This document shows positions 1 through 10,314 of a DNA stretch of 64,000 nt, in pieces. A program made the translations under genes and the position numbers. Every line of letters starts with the position of its first letter. The stretch's first letter is position 1. The stretch is from Cyanidiococcus yangmingshanensis (lineage: Eukaryota > Rhodophyta > Bangiophyceae > Cyanidiales > Cyanidiaceae): contig VWRR01000005.1 of the NCBI GenBank assembly GCA_013995675.1, positions 248,001-312,000 on the forward strand, in the 5' to 3' direction. The notes beneath the pieces are model-generated. The model did no database searches. It saw only the letters and a program-made list of their open reading frames with translations, and was not told the DNA's origin.

Positions 1-2735
1 TTCGCTATAGTCTCCTGTAGGGGACAACGCCCGCTGCTGTCATCACTCAACGAGCCGGTTGCGGCACTGGCGTCAGATGTCGATTGCGCGGAGCTACTCA
101 ACTTGCTGCTGGCTGTGCTCGCGTCTGACAGAACCCTCGGCACAAAAACGTCGTGTGCTGCGATGGGCTGCGCGTCAGTCTGGAGCACGGTTTGCGCTAA
201 GGCATGGCGCCTCTTTTGTATCATTGATTCGGAAGGCGCTTCGCCTGTAGGGACATGATGGGCCGGGGATGTTCCCGAACGGGACGCTTGGCCAGCATCT
301 GGCGCAAAACCCAGTGGCGAGTCATTGGCGGCTCGCATCGATCGGCCTGATTGGTCATTCGTGCTTTGGTCGCTGGCGCTCAACTCAATGCGACCGGAGC
401 GGCTTTCACCGCTGCGGCTAGTGTTCCCAACAAGCATACGACGCGCTTGGTCATCAGCGTTTGTTCGATGGGCCAAAGGATCCGTACTCGCTGGGAAGAA
501 TTGTGAGCCTCGCAGGTCCGCGATCGTGGTTGGTCTGGCCGGCGCGTCGGTACCCGCTGCCATCGCTAGTTCTGCCGGTGCTGGCGCTGGTGCCTCTGCC
601 GGCATCCATGCACCCCACGCTGCCTTCTCGGAGCACTTTTCTGGCAGGAGCGCTGTGGTTGTTTTCGCATGTCCAGCCATTGCCAGCGGAATATCTGCTT
701 CTCTTTTGCACTGCACATGCTTGCGAACCTCGGCTGCGAGCACTTTGGTCGCAGCAGTGCCACCCCAAGTGCTCGGTGTCGGGCAGGTCGCGGTCGACCG
801 AGTACCAGTCATGCGACCAGCAGTATCATGACGAGCACTGCCAACCGACGCGATGCCCGAACGAACTGGACTCGTGGCGACCCAAGGCGCACTGTGCCCA
901 GAATCAGGGCCAGGCTGAACCTCACGACGAGTTGGTCGGCTCGCTTGGCGCTCAGCCTCCGTTGTCTCCTCTTTGTGTAGTACCTCCAACACATCTACCC
1001 CCTTATGAATGAACCTTCTGTGGAACTCTTGTTCATAATTCTCCAACTTGGCTCGCAGCAAAGCGTTCACTTTGGGAAGTTGACGCACCTGTTTGCGAAG
1101 TTGCTCCTCACGCAGGAGCCCGCCGACGATACGACGACCACCACTACGCCCGAAAAGACGTTCGGGGTTCTGCATCTCCCGTTCCAATTCCTGCTTTTTG
1201 ATGAGCAACTCCTCGCGACGTCCAAGAAGCTCATGGATTGGGCGAATCTTTCGAGCGATTGCCTCCAGGCGCGACGTCTCCCGCTCAATGGCTTGAAGGA
1301 CCTCCTCGCTGACCTCATCATTGCTGCAAAAAGCAAATGAAACGCGCTGCGCGGGCGCGATGTCCAGCTCGTTCCACAACGCATTCAGTCGCTCCCTTTC
1401 ATTCGGCAATGAGCGCTCGGAGACGCTGCTCGCGAGTCGCCCGCAGCGCCTCCACGTGGTCATGCCAAGCCTCGAGACTCTTCCTGCTGAGTGTGCTATG
1501 TTCGGCCTGGAAGGCGCCTGAAGCGCTCCGAGGGATAGCGGAGCAGCCGATACAGCTCTGCTGCGACACCGGATACGCGGTCGAGTTCCTCAACCCGGGA
1601 CTCAATTTCCCGCTCCAAGCAAGCTACCCGCGCGGTTAATACATCGATGGACTACAAGCGAAGCTCCGAGCGGCTCCTGGGATCCGTCGAACGTGATGGC
1701 GAGGCGATCAACCTCTGACTCTGCCTCCTCCGGTGCTGTGATGCACAGCCTTCGAAGAAGGCTTTTCATTGAGACAAGCAGCGATGCAATCGTTTCGACG
1801 CGCTGTTGACGCAGCTCCAGCAACTCTGTGATCTTGGCCTCTAACGAGCGAATTCTCGATCCATAGTTACGAATCGATATCTTTCGTAGAGGATTTCCCA
1901 AGTCAGATGCAATCGTTGTTATCTGGGTAAAGTTTCCTGCGTGGCTCGGACTCAGGTTCCCACCAGTGCTCAAATATGATTGCGCATTGCGGTTTCGGCA
2001 ACCTCCGGTGATCACGAGGGCATCACGATACTCTTCAGCAAGGTCGTCAACAACCTCGCCCAACTCGTCAACCCATAGGGTGAGAATGCGTTTCTGCAGC
2101 TCCCCAAGACGTTCGACGAAGAGACGTTTCTGTGCCTCCAACGCTGCTATCTGCTGCGAAACCTGCTCCAGGCATTGCAGAAGTGTTCCCTGCCGGCCTG
2201 AGGTATCGCCGGTACGACCCGAGTGTTCGTCATCTTGAACCTCTCGGCCAATGCTCTTATTCGGCGGCCCGCGGTCCATCGCCTCTGTTCCGTGCTGAAG
2301 CGATTGTTCGGGCAGCAGCGTGCAGCTCACAGAGGTGTCCGGCATCGCAGTATGGCCAATACCACCGGCCCCAAACGTCGACGAAAGCTCCGCAGTCAAG
2401 TTGGCAGGCACTGGCTCCCAGGAACGCTCCACAGCCAAACCAGCGACCGCTCGCCGGTTACCGAGAACGTCAGCGGGCAACCACGCCGGTGGCGCGCTCC
2501 TCTGCGCCGCCACCACCTCAGACTGCAGTTCGAGAAACAGCGCCTCGGCCGAGTCTAGCTCGCTTTCGAGAGCATCACGCTCATCTGCTGTGCTTTCAAG
2601 AGCATCTACATAAACCCGAATAATCTGTTCACGTAGAGCTTCCGTGCGTCGCACTCGTTCGGTTTCATCCAACCCGATTTCAGACCAAACTTCCTGCAGA
2701 CGCAATAGAACGTCCTTGTTCAGACTCACTTCCAT
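1..2735 (-). CDS. MAP65/Ase1/PRC1 microtubule-bundling protein (3' partial, frame broken)
   Basis: Spindle-midzone and cytokinesis factor of the MAP65/Ase1/PRC1 family, which cross-links antiparallel microtubules. The ATG is at 2735. The N-terminus is coiled coil and begins with the family-like pattern LQEVWSEIGLDETER. The most conserved block lies at about 1420-970: LWNELDIAP, then IHELLGRREELLIKKQELE, NPERLFG, a Gly/Arg loop, LLREEQLRKQV and a final helix. A Ser/Ala/Thr-rich tail follows and is still open at base 1, so the C-terminus lies outside the window. The N-terminal and conserved frames are the same, but the stretch 1655-1400 needs three successive +1 frame changes; each intervening piece still reads as family-like coiled coil (LEREIESRVEELD, then SLEAWHDHVEALRATREQRL). 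Assembly errors or recoding are both possible. The family call is firm; the integrity of the gene is not. Confidence 0.85.
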
Positions 2736-3017
2736 GATTTGTTTGAAAGTCCAAACTCTTCAGTTCCTCGTGTATCAGCCAGCCAAATGGATAACTTCAG
2801 AGCCAACAAGATCAAAGAAATACTGGATAGACGGTTCGAATGATTCAGAAAAGGACGCTGCCTGCAGGGATAATCGCTACCCAGACACCAACGTAAGCGC
2901 TGTTCGGGTCGCGCCACCGACGACCCATGGAACGCCGCAGACAGCAGCCGCGGCACAGCGCCATCGCGGATTGCAACGGTCGGCCCATCCATCCGGCGAT
3001 TTGAATGGTTCGCGAAA

Positions 3018-3117
3018 GGAATCCCTTGGGAACACAAGGGAATACCCTTGAGGACGTTGATGGGGCTCATTAGGGAATCCTTTGTCGTTACAAGGGAATA
3101 CCTTTGTGGACGTCGAT
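3018..3117. repeat. Imperfect 44-bp direct repeat, period 56, with internal hairpin
   Basis: Two related 44-bp copies at 3018-3061 and 3074-3117, both running from GGAATCC to GGACGTYGAT. Each carries an AAGGGAATACC core. In the first copy AAGGG-AATA-CCCTT is a perfect inverted repeat; in the second the symmetry is weaker. The repeat lies about 280 bp upstream of the MAP65 start and 130 bp before a + strand TATA box, so it could be regulatory, but this is inference. Confidence 0.6.
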
Positions 3118-3242
3118 CGCGTGCATGCCAAGGCAGCGCGCCTGGCGCATGCAAAGGCGGGCACTCCAGTAGACGTGACCGTCTCGATCGGTGTCATGAC
3201 GACATGATCAAGGTGCTGCAGTGACACATGGATTCTATGCAT

Positions 3243-3251
3243 ATATAAAGC
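3243..3251 (+). promoter_or_regulatory. TATA-box-like element
   Basis: TATATAAAG in a GC-richer setting, about 120 bp upstream of ATG 3368. A very similar TATATAAAGCG occurs at 40774 upstream of the lipase gene. No transcription start can be seen from sequence. Confidence 0.4.
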
Positions 3252-3367
3252 GGGTGCTCGCGTAGGCACCTGTGAGATACGTAATCCAGCTCAGAGTGCG
3301 GAACTGGTGCAGTGCCTCGTATGGAGGTACTGGATCTTTGACTGACTGCTCGATCTTGAACACGTCA

Positions 3368-3610
3368 ATGGCGGAACAGAAAAAAGACGATCCTTTCCTA
3401 CTTTGCGATCGGGACATTAACCGAGTACGTGCTTTCCTGAATGCGCTTGCATGGCCATCGGAGCAAACACCAGCTCGATCGTGCAACCGCTAGGCTGCAT
3501 TGCTGAAATTGCTGGATCAGCGGGAGCGCTGTTCACCAACCTATCTGGCCATGATGCTAATCGGAATCTCGATACGTTTCACGAGCGTGCATACGCTGAA
3601 GAAAAGATAG
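3368..3610 (+). CDS. Possible small gene of unknown function
   Basis: After the TATA-like box an ATG at 3368 opens a frame whose first residues, MAEQKKDDPFLLCDRDINR, look like protein. The frame meets TAG at 3491-3493, then continues in the same frame for about 38 residues (ALLKLLDQRERCSPTYLAMM and onward) to TAG 3608. A 69-nt segment, 3425 GTACGT to 3493 CTAG, would splice the two parts in frame. I recognise no family. It may also be a chance open frame; the next frame over 3450-3780 is open as well. Low confidence. Confidence 0.25.
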
Positions 3611-3945
3611 AACGACAGTTCCAAATCCTGTGGCGACCAGCGAAGCATCCCCGCTCGAGCGTGATCGCGATGCTACCCGTTCGTTTACCGAAGATACGAA
3701 AACGATTCCTTCTCAATATTTTCCCACATTGTCCTATGTTGGAAGGTAGGCAACGCTCGCTCCTGGGGGGTGGTGACCCGTAACGACGAGCAAGAGCAGT
3801 CTCGATTCGCAACAGCAGCTTGCGACAACGCTGGATCTGAACGTTCGAGTACGGCACCGCCTGGGTCGTCGCCGGCGAGTACCTCGGTGTCGTCGAGTAC
3901 GCGCTCCGCCTCGATATCGCCTGCATCAGACTTTTTTCGTTGATC

Positions 3946-4875
3946 ATGGCCCTTGCGGAGACGGCAGGTCGAGCACTTGGACATGGCTGGCATGAAACTC
4001 GCTTCTGGCGTCATCTGGCTCTGAAGAGCGGCAGTCTCCAACCATGCTTTCGGAAAGCGAGCACGACCTCTCAAGCGGGTACGGGGGCGACGAGTGGCGC
4101 TCCAATCACCAAGGAGGCGTTTCTCGAGCGATGCACGCTGGAACACGTTCCAATGCGAGGTTTTTCCTCGGAGGCACTCGAAGCGACTGCGGAGCAACTC
4201 GGACTATCGCTTGCGTGGCTAGCTTGGGTGAGGCGCGGCCCCGTTGAACTGGTGGAGTGGTGGCGTGAACACGAACTGCGAACGACACGAACCCTGCTTA
4301 TCGAACAGGACAACTGGCAGCTCGTTGATCTGGCTGTACAAACAACTGCCCGACAACGTCCTGATCAATCGGATCCAGTGGTCTGGACTCGAGCACGGCT
4401 GCTTGCGTTCATGCAGACAGCATTTCGCCTTCGCGAACCGTATCGGCGCTTGTGGCCTCAGGCGCTGGCCCTGCAGCTGCAACCAAACCACACCACCAGA
4501 GGGCTCAAACTTCTCACCAAGACAGCTGATGAGATCGCATGGTTTGCGGGTGATCGCTCCACTGACATGGCATGGTATCAACGACGAGTTGCGATCGCGC
4601 CTCTTTTACAGATGAGCGAGCTTTACTGGATAGCGACGCTTCGCGACGCCCCCTCTAGAGACGAGGATCAGTCGGACGAAATGAACTCGTTTCATGATGC
4701 GGAGACATGGCGTTTCGTGGAGCGCGTCCTTGACGACAACTCCCTGGTGATGCGGCTCTGGTGGCCAAATCGTTCCCATTCGAGTCGGGAGCCATCGGAA
4801 TGGCTTGCTATGGCCCAGATCATGGGCGAGAGCTTCGCAGCCTGGGCTCGAGCATGGACCAGAGGATTTCTCTAG
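3946..4875 (+). CDS. COQ9: Ubiquinone biosynthesis protein COQ9
   Basis: Mitochondrial lipid-binding protein that works with COQ7 in the hydroxylation step of ubiquinone synthesis at the inner membrane. The 309-residue product has a basic, acid-poor N-terminus of about 40 residues that fits a matrix presequence. The COQ9 core follows: VPMRGFSSEAL, then GLSLAWLAWVRRGPVELVEW, and near the end the signature AGD-STD-WYQRR followed by LLQMSELYWIAT. The length is normal for the family. The first in-frame ATG is 3946; a TTG two codons earlier is not needed. The gene converges with ADA2, whose end lies about 165 bp downstream. The frame is uninterrupted, unlike its two neighbours. Confidence 0.88.
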   Translation: MALAETAGRALGHGWHETRFWRHLALKSGSLQPCFRKASTTSQAGTGATSGAPITKEAFLERCTLEHVPMRGFSSEALEATAEQLGLSLAWLAWVRRGPVELVEWWREHELRTTRTLLIEQDNWQLVDLAVQTTARQRPDQSDPVVWTRARLLAFMQTAFRLREPYRRLWPQALALQLQPNHTTRGLKLLTKTADEIAWFAGDRSTDMAWYQRRVAIAPLLQMSELYWIATLRDAPSRDEDQSDEMNSFHDAETWRFVERVLDDNSLVMRLWWPNRSHSSREPSEWLAMAQIMGESFAAWARAWTRGFL

Positions 4876-5038
4876 GTACAAGAGACGTGGGGCCAGTCAT
4901 CACCCGCGACGAGCCTGACGACGACGACGAAGACGACGATATCGCCCTCGGGGACGCCCAGGTAGGACAGCACGATCACTCGATTCAGAATGGTCTCGGA
5001 ACGCTTCATCTCCGCGTGGAGAACTGGAGCGGTCCTCA

Positions 5039-7326
5039 TCATTGGAACTCACAAATTCTGCGGCAACTGGTGCCACCAACGACTCTGATGGGGTCAATCC
5101 TAGCGTGCGCGAGATATCTCCCGGTGACAGGCTGCGCGTTCGCGGCCGCCTCCGCAGCAGCGCGCAAATCCAAGGTCAAAAGGCACGGTTTCGGCTCCTG
5201 ATCTGCCCGGCCTTGGTTCGCGTGCTCTGTTCCATTCTCGATGCGAGCCTTCCATCGTGTCGCAATCAGGGATCGAATCTCCAAAAAACGATCGGGTACA
5301 AGACGCAGCAGTGCGCAGAGCTCCTTTTCGAGCGGGCTCAGAAATTTCGCGCTCGGCCAGTTTTCGACAAACAGAAGGTTTTGCACGTTTGTGGAATTCG
5401 ATGCCGATGGCAGTTGCTGAATACCAAGCGGCTGCGCGACTTGTCTCCGTTGTACGATACTTGGCCAATGCTGCACCTCTGCGGCCGATTCACCTCGCAG
5501 CACCCGAACCGACAAGGCTTGGGTGGCTGCGGTCGTGGCTGCTGAACTGGAACGTCCGCTTTCCTTGCCCGAGGAACTGGGCCGTCCGAGACCTGGAACA
5601 GACAAACCGACCGCGATCGACGGTACGTCCTCCGTGCGAATGCGCTTCGGACGCCCACGCGGTCTTCGTGGTATGATCGTTTCGGATGTCGTATTGTTCG
5701 TCGCGGACGAGCCCGTTTCAGGAGCTTCCTCGCCACGACCCGGCGCTTCGACCCAGTCGACCGCGACCGGTATTGAGGTCACGTGCTCCCGGAGACTGCG
5801 TTCACGTCGCCAACGCTCATACTCCGCGAGCGACCCAACTCCGGAACACAGCGCCTCCCAGATTTCACGAATCTCCTCGATGAGTTGTACCTCTGTCGCC
5901 ATCCGTGTTACAAGTTCATCATGGTGAGACCCATGGTCAGCCATCAAGCGTGCGAACGGCAATAGTTGCCTTCCAAGTCGTCGCTCCAAAGGTGTTTTCG
6001 ACTTCTCCCGCGCTCGCGCTCCGGCAAGATCCGTGAAGCCTCGTTGTTCCACGACCAACTTGCGTCCGTGTACGCTCATCCAACCACAGTGAGTAGATTT
6101 CTAGGATGCGCTGCTTCAGCTCCCGCTCCTCAGCCGTATCCTCATCTGTGATATACATATCAGCAATAATCGACTCTGCATCATTCTGATAGGGCTCCAC
6201 GTCGTAATCTTGACGTTTTGGACATGTAACCAACAATGTCGCCCTTCCGTGGACGACCAGATGGAGATACGCGTATGCTTTGTGCCTCCTCGTCGGCCAG
6301 AACTGCTGAAAGGTTGATCTCGGACGGGACCATTGTCGGCGATCCGCTAGACAGTAGATCAACGGACGTATTGTCGGATGACTTGTCCGTCGCTGGGCCT
6401 TTTTGCTCCGACAACCAATCGTCGCGCCGAGCCGTGGGCGACAGGGCCGATGCAGTCACGAGACCATCGTCGGCAGCCAGTCGGGTGGAGCGTTCGTCCC
6501 ATGAGGGTTTGGAGGCGTCCGTGATCTCCATTTCTGTGCCCCTGGACTCGTTGGCCTTCAAACGTATCTGCGCCAGCCGAGCGAGCGCTGGGTTCAAATT
6601 CGCAGCAGCTGCGGCCGTCAGCGCCATCTCCCGAGCGACCACCGCTGATCGAGGCGTGCCCACCGGTATCGCCGGCAGAACAACCCGCATGTCGGTGACC
6701 ATTCTTTTCGGATTTGGAAGCGGCGCTGTATCCTCCGCATCTAGGTACACCTCCAAATAATGCTGCTCGCATTTAATCTTCGACTTGGTTCCCACATACT
6801 CCGCTACAGTGTGGAAATTCCCTGGCCCATAAATCTCTAGCCCTTCCAGAAGACGCATCTCCTCCTCGGCACTCCAGTCAGAGGAGAAGACCGGCCGAGA
6901 CACATGCTCGACGACTCGATATGGATGCGATAACTCGTGTGGGTAGAGACAAGCTCCCACCGAAAAGCAGCTAATGCATAGATCGAAATCAGAACACGCC
7001 GCACACGTGATGCGCGTACAGTTCGACACGTCTCTGGAGCAGTAGTTACAACGATAGCGCGCGCCGTAGACACGCGGTGCGAGCGAAGGTCGTCTCGTCA
7101 GCGTGGCCTCAGCAAATGTCGAGGTCCCCGCTGCAGTACCAACCGCGAGGCTGGGACTCTCCGACACCACTCCACGAGTGTGCGGTGGCGTCGTTGGTCG
7201 ATGCGACCTGCCCTCAGCAGAACGCCCATTCGTTTGAAGTTGGTCTCCAGAAGTTGGCGGCACTGCGGCGGCACGTTTCGGTTTGGACCGGGACCGTCGG
7301 CTTGTGGACGATTGACGTGCAGCCAT
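5039..7326 (-). CDS. ADA2: ADA2 transcriptional adaptor of SAGA (two +1 frame breaks)
   Basis: Partner of the GCN5 acetyltransferase in SAGA/ADA chromatin complexes in the nucleus. From ATG 7326 the order is: a ZZ zinc finger (CNYC, CAAC, DLCISCF) near residues 80-125; a SANT domain (FSSDWSAEEEMRLLEGLEIYG ... KIKCEQHYLEVYL); the ADA2-specific block DYDVEPYQNDAE ... DEDTAEERELKQRILEIY ... LDER; the helical part VEQRGFTDLAGARAREK ... LLPFARLMADH; and a C-terminal SWIRM-like start (LSPLEKELCALLRLVPD). The zinc finger/SANT part, the DYDVE block and the rest lie in three different frames. The changes fall at about 6216-6224 and 6058-6078, and each is +1 with no residues lost from the conserved block. 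The SWIRM end looks short, so the true C-terminus may differ. Confidence 0.88.
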
Positions 7327-9086
7327 GCGTACTCATACCCTAGAATGTTCTTGCTACCAACCGCAACAACCAACACCTGCTTAACCAGGAGACAGTCTAT
7401 GCACCAAAGGGTGTCTCTTCAACGAGCGCGATAAACGCGATGCTAACACACCACGACATCGAGCGAACGTTTCCGCGCACCGTGATCGACGACGAAGCGC
7501 GAATCCGCTGATGGAACGCCGGGATCGCGTCAGATCGAACCCATCCATATATTTCCAGCTTCGTCGCAAATAGTGGTGTCACGCTGGAACGACGCCATCG
7601 GGCATGCGCATGCTCGGACAGCAATGCCGCACCACGAATCATCCGCTTGTCCGGGGATGTACTTTATGGTCTCGTTGCTGATGCGTAAAACATTTCGTGC
7701 TGGTGATCGTGGTTTTGTTCAGGGTGTGGACACGGCTCGGATGGCTTCTGTCTGAAATGAAGCAGCAAAGGAGGATGCACCGGTGATGATCGAGCACGCG
7801 TTCTGTGTCTGTATCGAGCGCCTGTTGGGCAAGCGCTCTTTGGCCGCTGCACACGATAGAATTCCTTTTCCTGCTTCGGATTCGGCTTTACATGGATGCG
7901 TGTATGCCTGGAAAGTGTCGGCAGCGCACGGCGATCCGATTGCAAAGCGCTTGGTTTCGTATCGCACTGGGTTACAGTTCACGGATCGGTCGTGCGACCA
8001 AGCATAGAATGGTGAATGCGGTGAGGCTTTTTGGACAGCAACTTGGTTACCAGGCGGCTCCCTTCCAGAACGACCTGCGTCAGCGGAGCGTTTTCTTCTC
8101 AGGTTGAGCGAGACGTCAGCGCAGTGTCCAATGTTCACTCGGATCTCCTTGCTTGCCTCGGGCTCGAGTGATGAGCGAATCCGGAAAAACCAGTGTTTTA
8201 TCCATGCCGATGTCCTGTTTCACCGAATCCGTGTATTTCCTCAAATTTTCCATATTTACTCAACTCGAACCTGGCGAATCACGCATGGATGCAAGGAATG
8301 CATCAGTTTCATCAAGGTTACGTTATCCGAGTGGCAGATCCACCAACCGCCTGTGCAGCGTCGATTCACTGTTCCCGCCGATCTCGTATCCATCCAGCAT
8401 GCGTGTGCAATCCATTCGGCCCGACGAGGACGCCATTTCGCCAACGCACCCCGATCGTCGTGACCGAACCTCAACGCAACATCCCTGATCTGGCAACGAC
8501 GCGCCGACGTCTCCTATGTTCGACCAGTACGACTTCGCTGGGACGCTGCGACATCGTCGAGCCACGATAACGACTGCATCCCCTGATGTCGTGTCCATCG
8601 CGTCGAAATTGAGCATCGGCGCGGATGGCCGCCAAAGGCGTCCAAACGCTGGGCGCGAACGGAGCCATCGCTCGGGGGAGCGCCACACACCGTCACGACA
8701 GTCTTACGTGACAAGGGATCATGCGGACATCACCCCACCGCGTTGCTCCGAAGCGTTCGGGCGCCGCTGCCACGCGATCATCATCAACGTCGCCGGGGGG
8801 CAACGCCGACGACCATGGCATGCATGCACCAGGATCGATGCGTGCATCGGCGCACATCAGTTGCGTTTCCCCGCCGACGCGATCCTCCCGCCTGGCGCCG
8901 ATCTTGCGATGCATGCACAGCCACGCGCCTGTTGATCCGTTCGGGCGCGCATCGCGCTCGTGGCGCCATGCAAATACTCCACGTCTGAAGCGGTTTGCTC
9001 GGAAAGCTGTAGCGGTCACGGCGTTGCTGAGAGGGCCTGGTTGTTTTCAGCGGGCTTAGGTTCCAATCCTCTGAACAAGAATAGAG
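7327..9086. other. Intergenic, no gene seen
   Basis: 1.76 kb between the divergent ADA2 and GATA genes. Open frames up to about 140 codons occur in several frames, but none resembles a known protein and opposite frames overlap. Palindromic CATGCATG-type words are frequent at 8818-8925. No tRNA or repeat array was found. Confidence 0.6.
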
Positions 9087-10025
9087 ATGCCGTGGAGAAG
9101 TCGTTTCGAACAGACGGGAGCACCGGCGTATCCTCGCTACCATATCATCAATCAAAGTCAGGAGGGCTATGGCGGGGGAGGTGCAGGCACGCAGCCGTGG
9201 TGCTGGGCCGGCTGGTGGCCTTCAATTCCCGCCACTCCCGCACCAAGTCTGCGGACACCCTGGGAGTCGTGTTTTAGATACCATCCATCTGCGGCGAGTG
9301 TCCCGGCTGCCCTGTTGGAAACAGTAGGACAACCGACAGAGCGGCTTCGTTTGCCTCCGCTTTCTATGTATTTCCCTATCTGTTCGGAGCGGCTCGTTGG
9401 CGCAGAGAGCGGGCCTCGCGACGGTCAAGGCGCGCTTCCTGTCGACTCTGACCTGCAGTCGACGACCTGCAGCGAGTCGCCAAACGAGTCGGAGGTTATC
9501 GAGCACCCAGTGACAGTGACTAGTGCAACATCGGCGCCATGTTCGTCGGAGCCAATGCCAATAGTGCGATCACGTCCAGCCGCCAAAAGCAAAGCGCGTT
9601 TCGAGCATTCGCGGCGGAACATTCGTAACTGTTGCCACTGTGGAGAGTCACACTCTCCGAACTGGTATCTCATGGAGCACGACCGGAATCGCCGGTTGTG
9701 CAACGCATGCGGAAAATACTGGAAACGCACAGGTGTGCAGCGGCCAGCGCATTTGATTCAGTGCCGACGACAGACGCCGCGGCGCCGTGGACGCGCCCCA
9801 GCGACGGTTATAGTGAGCCGTCCACCGGTGACTGCCGGCAGGTGTCATCGAAAAGTTGAGGCCATTGCGGTCGTTGGGTCGCCCCTGACGCCGCTCTCTG
9901 CCGATGACGTGGCCATGTCGCTGCTCGAATCGAAAACAGAGGGTCGGAAGAGTGCCGCGCGGCCGTTGCTCCCAAGTTTCGACGCCGCAGCTCAGGAGGC
10001 GCCGCTTCTGCAACCGCCAGATTAA
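9087..10025 (+). CDS. GATA-type zinc-finger protein
   Basis: Likely DNA-binding transcription regulator in the nucleus. The 312-residue product has a single GATA finger at about residues 182-210: CCHC-GESHSPNWY ... LCNACGKYWKR, giving a C-X2-C-X19-C-X2-C pattern with the family's W after the second Cys and the LCNACG signature. A basic tail (RRQTPRRRGR) follows. The first 170 residues are low in recognisable structure and rich in Ser, Pro and Gly. ATG 9087 is the first in-frame ATG. The target genes and the exact subfamily cannot be told. Confidence 0.8.
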   Translation: MPWRSRFEQTGAPAYPRYHIINQSQEGYGGGGAGTQPWCWAGWWPSIPATPAPSLRTPWESCFRYHPSAASVPAALLETVGQPTERLRLPPLSMYFPICSERLVGAESGPRDGQGALPVDSDLQSTTCSESPNESEVIEHPVTVTSATSAPCSSEPMPIVRSRPAAKSKARFEHSRRNIRNCCHCGESHSPNWYLMEHDRNRRLCNACGKYWKRTGVQRPAHLIQCRRQTPRRRGRAPATVIVSRPPVTAGRCHRKVEAIAVVGSPLTPLSADDVAMSLLESKTEGRKSAARPLLPSFDAAAQEAPLLQPPD

Positions 10026-10314
10026 GACCAAGGATCTGGACATCTCGAGGTCTCTTTCCCGATAGAGCACCTGTGCGGTTGAGTGGATGACCCAGAGAAC
10101 GTTGTTCTAAATTCAGCGAATCGCATGGTCCAGTGAGCGAACAATCGTCCCGTGCGCGAGCATTTGTCGGCCTCCAGCGAGGAAGCATCCACCCTGTCTC
10201 GTCGCTGGCATGCCAGATTCAAGCAGTACCTACGACCAAGGGAACATATTTTCTCATACGTGTTGACAACAATGCCGACCAGGCACTGAATGAAGCACCT
10301 GGTTCGAATGCAGG
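10026..10314. other. Short spacer after the GATA gene
   Basis: Nothing recognised between the GATA stop and the beginning of the fragmented minus-strand region. Confidence 0.5.

Larger units (their letters stand above)
2736..3945. other. Intergenic, with repeat, TATA box and a possible small gene
   Basis: 1.2 kb spacer between the divergent MAP65 and COQ9 genes. It holds an imperfect direct repeat at 3018-3117 and, on the + strand, a TATATAAAG box at 3243 followed by ATG 3368. Nothing else in it is convincing. Confidence 0.6.

Noticed and set aside
325-994. Several open frames on both strands under the MAP65 tail
   Set aside because: They lie out of frame with the MAP65 reading frame, which is open from about 1418 to the edge. 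They are shadows of it.
1400-1655. Introns as the general explanation of the frame breaks
   Set aside because: In ADA2, cytochrome b5 and SERAC1 the family motifs continue within about one codon of the break, leaving no room for an intron. For MAP65, HAD and RanBPM-like an intron cannot be fully excluded, but the intervening sequence is family-like or in a known linker.
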